Of a stretch of 64,000 nt of DNA, positions 43,259-53,646 are shown piece after piece. The DNA is from Microdochium bolleyi (taxonomy: Eukaryota > Ascomycota > Sordariomycetes > Xylariales > Microdochiaceae): the NCBI GenBank assembly GCA_001566295.1, contig KQ964274.1, forward strand, positions 117,088 through 181,087, written 5' to 3'. Each line of letters begins with the position of its first letter. Positions within the stretch are counted from its first letter, which is position 1. The notes beneath the pieces are model-generated. The model had not been told where the DNA came from, made no database searches, and saw only the letters and a program-made list of their open reading frames with translations. Made by a program: the position numbers and the translations under genes.

Positions 43259-44242
43259 TCAAGACTCCGCTGGCTCTTCCGCCTTTGCAATTATATCCCG
43301 AACCTCAGCAGCTTCCTCAGCCGTCACCGGCTTCGGGACCGTTTCGCTCCGGGGATCAAACTTGGGCTTGTAGCCGTCAAGAATCATATGTGCATCGTTT
43401 CCACCCGCATCGATGGTTAACTTAGGTTCCTGGGCCTCCATCATGACCCTCTTCTCGCGAATCCGGACCTCGATGTCCCTCTTGGCGGCCTTGGCCTCGT
43501 CCGCGTCGCCACGCTCGAGTGCGAGGTCCTCGGCTTGCTTCTTGGCTCTCTGGTCCGCATCCAACTTCACGGCTGCGAGCTCGCGCGCGACTCGGACGGC
43601 CGGGTCCTCGGCCGCTTCCCGCTCTGCCTTCTGCTGGGGTTCTTCGAGGAGCTCAATTTGGATCGAGGGGATGCCCGCTCGTTCCCAAGCGGCCGACTCG
43701 TTGAGCTGCACTTTTACGTACATGGCTCGCCGAGCACATTTTGTGCCGCACCACTTCTCGATCTCGGCCTTGGGCACGATGCTAAAGTCTTTGGTGCCAT
43801 ACCCGACGAGTTTCCAGCTGCCGGCCTGCGAGACCTTGGTCTTTGGGTTTGGGCACAGCACATAGCCGCAGCGTCCGAGCATGTTGCGCTCCTCGATCAG
43901 GTCGTCGTAGTCTGTCGGCTGAAACAGGCGGACATGGCTCGTGAATGTCGATGCGTCGGCTGCGTGAGGATCTGCCGCCGTATGAGGCGGTTGCCGCGTG
44001 CCTGCGTAAGTGGGTAACTTGGCGAGCTCGATGATCGAGTCGGAGATGATGTCCTCGAGGTCGCGCCGCTGATGGATCAGGGTCGCATGGTGGACGGCTA
44101 TCCTCCGGGCCTCTTCGGGATCGATGACCGGCTTCGAGGTGTCGCTGGAGGAAGTCGTCGAGCTTGAGGGCTTGCTGGTCGCTGTCGTCGAGCTGGCTTT
44201 CTTGAGGATGCCCTTCGGTTTCGGCGGTTGACTAGATGCCAT
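43259..44242 (-). CDS. rtr1: Rtr1/RPAP2-type RNA polymerase II CTD phosphatase
   Basis: Atypical zinc-binding phosphatase acting on the RNA polymerase II C-terminal repeats (Ser5-P) and in polymerase nuclear import. Single exon, 327 residues from the ATG before ASSQPPKPKGILKK. The Rtr1 domain (about residues 50-175) has RRDLEDIISDSIIELAKLPT, then the zinc ligands in GRCGYVLCPNP and KWCGTKCARRAMYVKVQLNE. The C-terminal half is a charged Ala/Glu/Lys/Arg-rich helical region ending in VTAEEAAEVRDIIAKAEEP. An upstream in-frame ATG at 44302 would add 20 residues (MNRQHLFGSPLPR...); the downstream ATG fits family length better. It is divergent from bbc1 across about 1.3 kb. Confidence 0.92.
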   Translation of the reverse strand: MASSQPPKPKGILKKASSTTATSKPSSSTTSSSDTSKPVIDPEEARRIAVHHATLIHQRRDLEDIISDSIIELAKLPTYAGTRQPPHTAADPHAADASTFTSHVRLFQPTDYDDLIEERNMLGRCGYVLCPNPKTKVSQAGSWKLVGYGTKDFSIVPKAEIEKWCGTKCARRAMYVKVQLNESAAWERAGIPSIQIELLEEPQQKAEREAAEDPAVRVARELAAVKLDADQRAKKQAEDLALERGDADEAKAAKRDIEVRIREKRVMMEAQEPKLTIDAGGNDAHMILDGYKPKFDPRSETVPKPVTAEEAAEVRDIIAKAEEPAES

Positions 44243-45530
44243 GGCGAGTTTCAAGGGGTCTGAACGAGGTAAAGGAGAGCCAAATAGATGTTGTCGGTTC
44301 ATCGGCGCATGTTTTCCTGGTGTGAAGAGCACAGAGCCTTGGTTGGCCTCTGCGTCTTCGTGATCGCGAAGCTCCAGGGCTGCTCTGCGTGGCGGGTTGT
44401 TTTGGGGGTGGAGGGGCAATCTTGCTATCGATTGATCGTCGACTGGGGACCACACCCAGCGCCTCGAGCTTGGGGCTGGGCAGGTGGGCAGCTTGCAAGC
44501 CACACACTCGGGGAATGGCAGGGGCGCATAACGCCACAGTGCCTGCGACCTTTCTAGGCTTCTGAGATCTTTGCTTCTGCTTCAGGCGCGACAGTCTAGT
44601 ACCGTGGACGTCGTGGATGCCTTCTGGGTGCGTCTGATCAAGTTGTCGGAGTGCGTGACACCACCCAGGGACAGCTGAGCTCTTGTTGCCCGAGCGAAGA
44701 GGGCTGACCGGGCTTGAGGATGCAACAGGATGAATAAAACTGATCGCTTTGGCAGCTGAAACTGTCCCCGTATAGTGGTGCTTGGGCGCAACCAGGTGCG
44801 AGTGGTGTGTGTGGCGGGACAGTCATTTTAGCCTGGTTCGCGGGATGCGGGCACTGACGTCGTCTGCTGGTCATGAAACGTCTTGGAAGCTGGGGCAGCT
44901 GACAGTCCTCAGTGCGAAGCAGTATGTACCCCGTAGCACAACAATGCTGTCATGCTCGTGCACCCGGGATGGGCATGTGGATTTGGCCATCGCCCTTTCG
45001 CCTACCCACCTCCTTACCCAAGGTTGATTCATGGCTCACACTCTTTGCTCCTGCATGAACAAAGTCTGCTCCCAGACGCCGGATTCGATCGGCTTTTTGA
45101 CGGTCCCTTGTACATACCACGACCGCCCGGACAGCAGGACGGAGCAGTGGGCCTACGAGCCGAGCTAAGAGCAGCTGTTCGCCAGCAGATGCCGTCAGAT
45201 ATCCACCAGAGCCAAGCCCCCAGCATCAGCATCCGCATCAGCGGCGGATCGGACCTGGAAAGGAAAGCACTGTGACCCCGGCAGCTCGTCGCGGCCACCT
45301 GCAACCCCTCACCCATAGATCCTGCCTAGCTCGACCATCACCTGTGACCGCCAGGCAACCTCCGCCGACACTTCTTGTCCACCCGCTTGTCCCTTACTCC
45401 CGAGCATCACCTTTGTCTGGACCTCGCTGGAGTGCCATTACGCTCGAGCTCTTGGGCCTTTTCTCCCTGGGTGATCCCCATTCAATTCCCTGGAGCTGCG
45501 CGGGAGCCCATCCTCGCCACCTAGTCTCCA
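44243..45530. other. Divergent region rtr1 / bbc1
   Basis: About 1.3 kb holding the promoters and leaders of both genes; its bbc1-proximal part is rich in C and T. No gene recognised. Confidence 0.55.
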
Positions 45531-48500
45531 ATGGCAACCACGCCCTTCAAGGTCAAGGCTCTCTTCGAGTACGCCTCCAACCACGAGGACGACTTGCCAT
45601 TTGCAGTCGGCCAGATCATCACTGTGGTCGAGGTCGAAGATGCCGACTGGTACGTCGGCGAGTATGTTGACGACAGCGGCACCAAACACGAAGGCATCTT
45701 CCCCCAGAACTTCGTCGAAAAGTACGAGCCTGTTGCGCCGCCTCGGCCCGCGAGATCCCGCAAGAAAGATCCCGAAAATCCTCCAGTGGCCCTCGCGTCT
45801 CCGCCACTGCCGCTACCCGTAGCCGCTGCTCCCGACGACGCGCCCGCTCCGGCTCCGGCAGCCGAACTGCCCGCGACGGAATCGGCTCCCGAGCCGGACC
45901 ATGTTTCGCTCGAATCTCGCCCTGTGCCACCTCCACCACCGGCCGCAGTTCAGGCTGCCGAGAGCGAACCTCGCTCGCCTCATGCCACCAAGACACCGAG
46001 CTTCCCAAACGAGCCGCAGCCAGCATCGAAAGCACCCGAACCTGTGCCAGAGCCTGCTCCCACGTCGAAACATTCCGAGCAAGCAGCTGCTTCGTCGAGT
46101 CAGGCGTCCCCCGCCAAGGCACCTGCATCAGATCAACGAGCGCCGCCGCCTGTCGCTGTGAAGAGCAATGCATTCAAAGACCGTATCGCGGCTTTCAACA
46201 AACCAGCGGCAGCCCCCGTCACACCTTTCAAACCGACCGGACTGGGTACGGGCGGCACCGGGTTCATCAAGAAACCGTTTGTAGCACCGCCGCCAAGCAG
46301 GAACGCCTATATTCCACCTACCCAGCAGGCGCCAGTTCCAAAAGTCTACAGGCGCGAAGAGGATCCAGAGATCAAAGAGCGCGAGGCTGAAGCTCTGGAA
46401 AATGCGGAGAAAGTTGGTCTGGTGCCCGGTAGCTCACAGGAAGGTCAAGGGGATGATGAGCCCAAGCCCCTAAGTCTCAAGGAGCGCATGGCTATGCTCC
46501 AAAAGCAGCAAGCAGAGCAGGCTCAGCGTCATGCCGACGCCGTAGCCAGGAAAGCCAAGCCAAAGAGGCCTTCCAATAAACCTCGCACTGAGAGCGAAGG
46601 GCCTACGGAGGCGCCCGTTGGCAGTGCGGACGATGAGCCCATCGCACCGTTAGAGCGCAAAGAAACAAGTGAAACAACAGCAAGTCGACAGTCAATCGAC
46701 TCGACTAGGAGATCTATGGATGAGTCACCTCTCGCCCGCCAGCCTCTACCGAACCGCCGGAAATCCACCCGTGGCATGGAGAACGACGGGAATGAGGCAG
46801 ACTTGTCGGGAGCTGGAGATACCACCGAGGGTCAGGAGGACCTCACTGAGCGCGACGATAGCGACGGTCCTTCCCAATCACTCTCCAAGATACCTACTGT
46901 CCCGGCCCCTGGTAGACCCTCGACTTCGCAGACACAAGAGAAGCCCAGCCAAGATCCCGTTCGTCGCGAGTCTGCAGAGTCGTCGCGGGCCAAGGAGGAG
47001 GATTCCGCAGAAGAAATTGATGCTGGCGCGGACGAAGAAGAGGACATTGACCCTGAAGTTCGACGAAAAGAGGAGCTTCGTGCTCGGATGGCCAAGATGA
47101 GTGGAGGCATGGGCATGGGCATGATGGGCATGCATGGAATGCTAGGCATGCCTCCGCCGCCCGCAGCTCCAGCGAAGAAGAAGAAGGCTCCCGCTCCCAT
47201 CGAGCATCGCTCCAGCGAGCACGCCGAAGATGCCCCAGTCTCGCCCAGAGGTGCACCACCAGTGCCTATCATGATGGCATTACCTGGCATGGGCCAACCA
47301 GCCGCCACTGCTGAGACTGTGCCCGAGAGTGAGGAGGAGGTCGTTGAAGATACAACACCCGTGCCAGCGGCTAGTCCTCGAACAAGCACTGCTGGTGAAC
47401 GCCCTCCACCGCCTCCCGTTCCTTCAAGCTGTGAGTACCCCTGTCAAGCTGCTTCCATAGACTAGCGCAGTACTGACTTCAGCACGCATATAGCTCGACC
47501 ACCGCCGCCCCCAGTCCCCGCTGGGGTGAAGTCACCAAGTATGGGATCTGAGTCTGACGACGAGCTGTCGGAGAGTCAACCGAAACACCGAAGTGAAGAC
47601 GTCACTCCAAGCAGTAGAGCACCTCCACCCCCAATCCCTGCAGCAATACCATCTCTGCCAACATCGCCTCGTGACGAAGAACTCGCCGGAGATGAACTAT
47701 CACCCAGCACTTCGTCTATGCCTCCTCTCCCCACGCGGCGCAACAGTAAACCACCGCCCATTCCTGGAGCTGCACCGCCTGTGCCAGGACAGGCGCGTCC
47801 GCCGCCTCCTCCACCTCCCGGCCACGCCAGCCGCCTGTCTGTCAGTGAGAATGCAGTGCCAACGCCGATGCAGCCAGGTCACCTGGACAACGGAGAAGAG
47901 GCAGAGGGTACGGATTATGAGGGAGACTATGACACCGATATTGCTTCGTCGGCGCCTCACAAGGACGCTCTCAAGGCGCATACTCGAGATGATAGTCTGG
48001 ACGGACCCGGCGCAGCGCAGTCAGCGCCTTCTGTGCCGCCTCCCGTTCCTGGCGCAGCAGTTCCCAAGGCTGTGCCGCCACCAGTCCCCAGCCAACCTGC
48101 TCCGGGCTCGAGACTGTCGATCGACGCTCCGCGTGCGGCCCCTCCTCCTCCCCCTCCTGGGAGAGGAGCATCTTATTCTCAGGACGATGATTATGACCCT
48201 TTCAACTACAATGCGGCACAAAAGGCCCAGGCTGGTTTTTCTCCAACCAGCGTTTCGCCTAGATTAGAGGACGTTCCTCAGTTTTCAGAACCATTCGCCG
48301 CTCACCAGGCGGCACCTCCACCGCCCCCCACCGGACGAGCCCCTCCGCCAGCGCCGCCTTCGGCCGGCCCTCCTCCTGCACGGGGATCTGCCAGGCAGTC
48401 CCTCGACATTCCTAGACAGTCAATGGCAGCCCGGCGATCAGTCGATGCTCCCCGCCCCCCCGCCGAGACCGGCTTCTTTGCAAACGACATCGATCTGGCT

Positions 48501-49247
48501 GAGCATACGAAGTGGTGGCTGACTCCTAATGGCGTCCCTCCTGTGTTCCAGGGCCGCAAGGATATTCTTGTGGAGACTCAAGAGTCGACGTCCTCTGGCC
48601 CAGCTGGCGCTGTCTCGGTGAACAAGGTGGTCAAAATACTGTTCCAGGACTATTCACAAACGATCATTACCGTGGATTTCGATCCTCAGGATGCTTCGTC
48701 CGGTGAGTTGGACCAGCAACACGAAGCGCCGCCACGGACGTTGAGGCAGGATGAGCTCGAGCGTGCGTACGAGACATATGGCATGCAGATTGCCCAATCC
48801 ATCAGTGGCAAGAAGGATAGTGTTGTTGGAGATGGTACTCCGCACGGTCTTGTCTACGAGCTGCTCAAGTCATACCCCGAGGCTCTCCGACCAGTCGGCA
48901 CTCGCGCATTCGGTGCACTGGTCTACTCCAATATTGGCAACGCTGCGACACAGACAAACGATGAGATCCGCGCTGGCGACATTGTCTCCATCCGCAATGC
49001 GCGGTTCCAAGGCAAGCACGGCCCCATGCACGCCAAGTACTCGATGGAAGTAGGCAAACCAGACCATGTGGCCATTGTCTCCGAATGGGACGGGACCAAA
49101 AAGAAGGTCAAAGCATGGGAGCAGGGTCGCGAGAACAAGAAGCTCAAGCAGGAGAGCTTCAAGCTGGACGATTTGCGCAGTGGCGAGGTCAAGGTCTGGC
49201 GGGTGATGCCGCGGAGCTGGATAGGCTGGGAGACTGCGCCGAACTAG
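45531..49247 (+). CDS. bbc1: Bbc1/Mti1-like SH3 protein of cortical actin patches
   Basis: Large scaffold that, in yeasts, binds type I myosins and tunes Arp2/3-driven actin assembly at endocytic sites. Exons 45531-47430 and 47494-49247 give 1217 residues. The SH3 domain is residues 5-66 (KVKALFEYASNHEDDLPF, then DADWYVGEYV and GIFPQNFVEKYE). A long disordered middle is rich in Pro, Ala, Ser and Glu with many polyproline runs (PPPPPPGH, PPPPPGRG). Coiled/charged segments such as SLKERMAMLQKQQAEQAQRH and a Met/Gly run (GGMGMGMMGMHGMLGMPPPP, about residues 525-545) interrupt it. The C-terminal conserved domain (about residues 960-1215) begins with WWLTPNGVPPVFQGRKDIL and ends in SGEVKVWRVMPRSWIGWE. 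The 63-nt intron lies within a proline-rich stretch. Confidence 0.9.
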
Positions 49248-51150
49248 GAGTCGTCCGTCGCACGCAGCAACTCGTCCGGCCACGGGCGGGCCTCCTACGA
49301 GTACATACTGCCCATGCTGGTGCGCGTGAGTACGGACGGCAGCTGCGAGTCGGTCAGTCTGCCTACGTGGGCGGGCCAAGATCGCCTGAGCCCCTGTGGT
49401 GTTGTGGACAGGCGACAGCGGCTCTTCAGGTGGACATGACGAATGGCAGTAGTGCTGTAGCTTGATTAGTCTAAATGTCAATGTATAAGCTGTTAATTCT
49501 ATTGTTGATTGCAATGGAACCCTGATCACTGATCTCTGTTCGCAGGCTGTGCAGTATGACGAGATGGCAATGGAACGTTCCAAGCACCAGGTTTGGTTAA
49601 AGGCCGCCCCAGTGCGAATGCACGATATCGAGGCACCAGAGGCACTGGGAGGCACCACTGGGCCGGACGGGTCAGGACGGGCTCGGAACGGGACTGTGGA
49701 AAAGTGAAAGCACGTGTCTGCAATGGAACCAGCGCAACGCCGACGGGTTTACGGAGTACTGCTTGGGGGTTGGGCATCGCCGTGGCGGGCGGACAGGGAG
49801 TCGCCATGGGGGCCTGAAGGCGGTGCGGCGAATGAGGGCGTGCCACACGTCGGCTGTTGCTGGAATTGGGACGACGTGCATGCAGACCAGGCTGGAGCGG
49901 CCAGGCGGAAGCGCAGGAACAAAGAGACAACCTTGGATGAAGACGGAGCTTGTTCTGCTCTGCCCTGCCCTGCCCTCTTCGCCCTCTCTGCCTGTCCGCC
50001 TGTCTGCCTGCCCTGACTTCGCAGAGCAGGGCGAGTGCTCCGCAGTTGGGCCAATCCACCACTTGTTTGTCCCATCTCAAGCTAACCCAGAGAAGGGCAG
50101 TGCGAACAGAGAGCGAGACAGCGGCGACGTGGGCATGGGCTGGAAGAGGGATGCTCACCCGCTCGCCTTGTCTGATCGATTGGCTGGGGCCAGGATGGGA
50201 ATCTACTTGTGAGGCAAGGGTCGGTTGGAGTGGTAGCGGTGCAACAAAGGCCCGGAGAGACAGAGATCGTAAGACTTTGAGATGGTGAGAGGTGAGGCGG
50301 TGTTCAACAGGCAACCACGACCGGCGGCGGCTGTAACCTGGGACGAAGAAGGAAGACACGAGGTCACCTGGAATAGGTCGTCTAGCGCCATCCCCGACCA
50401 CCAACATCACCACCATCTGATTCCCAGCCATCACCACATTGCACCACTCCATCCAGTACCCCCACGGGGGCTTCGCCTGTGTACGCTTCGGGGGGAGTCA
50501 CTGCACCTCCGCAACAACGATGGCGCGCATCTCTCCGTCCTCCGCGCCCAGCCACTCACGGCGGGCGTCACATCCCACACACTGGCATGGCTCTCCAAAG
50601 CCCCATCGCCAGCAGGAGGAGCCAAGGTCTCGACGTGTGCATGCCTGACTGACCATGGGCCACGGCCCAGAAGTGTCGTCACGTCACTGCTCCAGGTGCC
50701 AGAGCCCAACCACGATCCCGCTGCCGTCCCGTCTGCTCTCCTGCCCAGAGGGGAGGGGACGAGCCCCAGTGATTGACATAGCCGTCTTGCTGGTCCCTGT
50801 CTGACACTTCCAGGGTCCTGTCCTCCCGCTTGGCCTCACACGCCCTCACATGACAGTCTGCCTGCCCAGGTCTGCTCTCACGATCCCCACCCCCGAGCCA
50901 CGGACGACTCATGGGCTCGGCATAATATACAGTTTGGGGTCGCCCAGAGTTGCCTGGATGACTGCGCAGCAAAGAAGAACCCAGTACCGTGGCTAAGCAT
51001 TGGGCAAGGCCCCCCACCCACCACTCACATACCTTTCAAGTCCCTTCATACCGAGTTGGGCTGCTTCTCGGTATAAGTGCTCGCCTGGCTTTCACCTCAC
51101 AGTAGTCCATACCTACATACACCATCTGCTCCCACGACACGCCGTCGCCC
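49248..51150. other. Intergenic between tandem genes
   Basis: About 1.9 kb. It includes a pyrimidine-biased stretch with repeated CCTG/CTGC units near 49961-50015. A 308-codon minus-strand frame (49526-50452) is of low complexity and overlaps equally long frames on the other strand, so I treat it as spurious. Confidence 0.5.
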
Positions 51151-52785
51151 ATGGGCTATCCTCCTCGGGACCTGTCCATCACCCTAGCCTCTACAGACAC
51201 AGCACTCGCCATGTCAACAAGGAAAAGGCCCTCGATCCACCAGCAGCAGACAACCGACAGGCAGCATCAGACCCAGCGCATGGACTCCTATGGCTCTCTG
51301 AGCACCGGTCCCTCCTCCATACGCGTCCGCGACTTCCAGTCCAACGACCCTTCACACGCCCAGCCTCTCCCAGGAGACGATTCGTATCCATCGCTTGCCC
51401 AGCTCAGCAGCTCTGGTCCTTCGCAGCCTTCCCTTGCACGGAGTCGGCCCCATCAGTCCAGTATCCGTACCGAAGACCTGTCTCCTTCCACGTCGTTGTG
51501 TGCTCGATCCTCTGTGGAGACATACTCATCCTTGGCCTCGGCCCAGGATCTCGCAGACTCGGCGTCGCAAGATGCTCTAGACTTTGAGGACTCTGAAATA
51601 CCGGAGCTGCCACCGTACCAGCACGACATTGAGGAGTACAACCTTCGTCCCTCCTCACCCAATGAGTTCTCTACACTATTTCCCTCACTAGACCGCCTGG
51701 CCATCCGGCATGATGACTTCACCTCCGACGGCAACATGAACCTCCGTGTCGAGACGGTGGTTAACCACGGACGTCACAAGGAGACCATCCAGCTCTTTCA
51801 TCTCCGCATGTACGATCTCAACAAGAGAGACTTCTCCCTGCGGAGGTATTGTCGGAGCTCGGGTCGTGAAGTGTGCAACTCGAAACGCAGATACCTGGAC
51901 ACAACAGACACTAGTCGGCCCACACTGCAGCGGTCCATGTCCAATGCCTTCCAGAGCCTGGCTGGTCGTCCAAAAGTGAGACGAAACTCCACAGCGGCGT
52001 CCATCCGCTCAGCAAAGTCAATGAAGAGTCGTCCTGGCACTGGCTACTCTACCACAGGAAGCCTGGAGAGCGACTTCGTTGATGTGTTTGCACAAGACCT
52101 GGCCTTGGAAAAGAAGCCGAAGGCTCGCCTGCTGCCGACCAACACCATCAAGCTCGAGTTCTCGAACTACGCGCGTATCGACATCGAACGAGTCAGCACA
52201 AGGCATTCTAGCAAGTATGAGTTCGAGTTCTGGGGTAACAAGGTAGGTCCATCCCCACACACGCGTACGACCTCGCGGTTCAGAGGCCGTGCTGACCTCT
52301 CAAGTATGCATGGAAACGCGTCGTGGACAAGCACACGAATGCGCTTTCCTTCCACCTGATCAGGAACGGCAACAAGAGCGCACCAGTCGCGCATATTGTT
52401 GCTGAGACTCGCGCCCCCAACCAGGTCATGACGGACGAGTACGCTGGTGGCTGGATTCCTCCTTGTCACATGTGGATCAGCGACCCGAGCATCATCGATA
52501 CCGTGACCGATATTGCAGAGTAAGTTGTCCCTTATCCCTTGGAAACGACCTATCAGCGACTGTTCAGATCACTGACCTCAACACAGCGTCGTGGTGTCCA
52601 CCGGCCTATTGGCTTTGGTAGACGATTGCATCAAGGAGCGCTGGCAGAGCACGGAACCCAGACGTGCCAGTGCTTCCTCGCAGGCCGGGAATCCCCGCGC
52701 CTTTGTACAAAACCTCTTCACTCGCCGACCATCCGAGAGTGGTCCGAGTCCGTTGCGTTTCCAGCGCGCAACTTTGGCACCCTAA
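51151..52785 (+). CDS. Conserved fungal protein of unknown function
   Basis: No function recognised. Exons 51151-52242, 52305-52519 and 52587-52785 give 501 residues, and the splice junctions join NKYAWKR and IADVVVSTG cleanly. Residues 1-150 are Ser/Gln/Pro-rich and disordered. A conserved-looking block begins near 190: NLRVETVVNHGRHKETIQLF then HLRMYDLNKRDFSLRRYCR. A basic Ser/Arg segment (about 240-320) precedes LPTNTIKLEFSNYARIDIER and YEFEFWGNKYAWKRVVDKHT, then GGWIPPCHMWISDP. The alternation of strands and the Trp-containing core suggest a beta-rich (PH-like) domain, which is inference only. The start could also be at MSTRKRPS (51211) or MDSYGSLS (51280). It looks like a real gene from codon use and frame conservation across introns. 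Confidence 0.75.
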
Positions 52786-53646
52786 GCATTGTCAGGATTG
52801 CCGCCTTTGACGACAGAAGACGCCGATCCAGATGAGCGTCGATTAATATTTGCTTTTAATGAGTATCAAGCGCCGTTTCGTTTTGCCTTGCATTTTGCCC
52901 TGGCTTTCATTATTTCTTGTAATTACTGTGGACTTATCACTTCCACTTTTTTCTTCTTCTCCGTAAGTCACAGGAGTAGGTCCGTAGACACTGTTGTGGG
53001 AGCACCAATTTCAGAGGGGCCATTCTTGGCCGGTCAGGCACTTAATCCATCAGATATATCCCTGCAATGTGAACAAGCCCGTGTAACTCTGGGAGAGATA
53101 TATAAGTGCGGTGGGCTGACCGGCTGGCGGGGTGTTCTGGGATCATCACCGAGGAACAGAAATTCATCAGGAACATTGAGACTTCGACACCTCTTCTCAC
53201 CGCCGATAAAGGCCTGGGGACTTTTCGTATTCCAGCCAAGTATCCCTTTTTTACAGCATGTCAAAAATCACGGAAAGGAAAACCATTCGACATTGCATCA
53301 CACCGCCATAAGCAGAGTCGCAGCTGCACGAGAGGTAGATGTGCATAGATAATACTGGAGAATTTCATTCCTTGTCGGCTTGTGCTACTCAAATGCTCTG
53401 TGTAAGACATGTTCACGTTTCGCTTTAGGGAAGGTAGCTGAGGTAATAAAGCCTCTTAGTGCAAGGAAAATGCAGGGAAGACAAACGCAGGCTTGGTTGC
53501 TGGTCTCGTGCCAGGAATCATGAACGTCGGCGTCGGTGTTGTGGAGGGAAACGCCGTGCCACTTGCCTAATATGACACTGACTAGAGCGCCTGCAATGAG
53601 CCCTGTCCGTGAAAGACAGATATCCATATCTACACCCTCACCACCC
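52786..53646. other. Intergenic between convergent genes
   Basis: The 3' flanks of the unknown gene and gcp4. A 187-codon open frame (52789-53352) lacks an ATG start and resembles nothing. Confidence 0.55.

Noticed and set aside
49526..50452. 308-codon minus-strand frame
   Set aside because: Low-complexity Arg/Pro/Ala/Ser translation over CCTG-rich DNA, with long frames on the opposite strand too; treated as promoter sequence.
52789..53352. 187-codon plus-strand frame after the unknown gene
   Set aside because: No ATG start and no family resemblance; probably 3' untranslated region.
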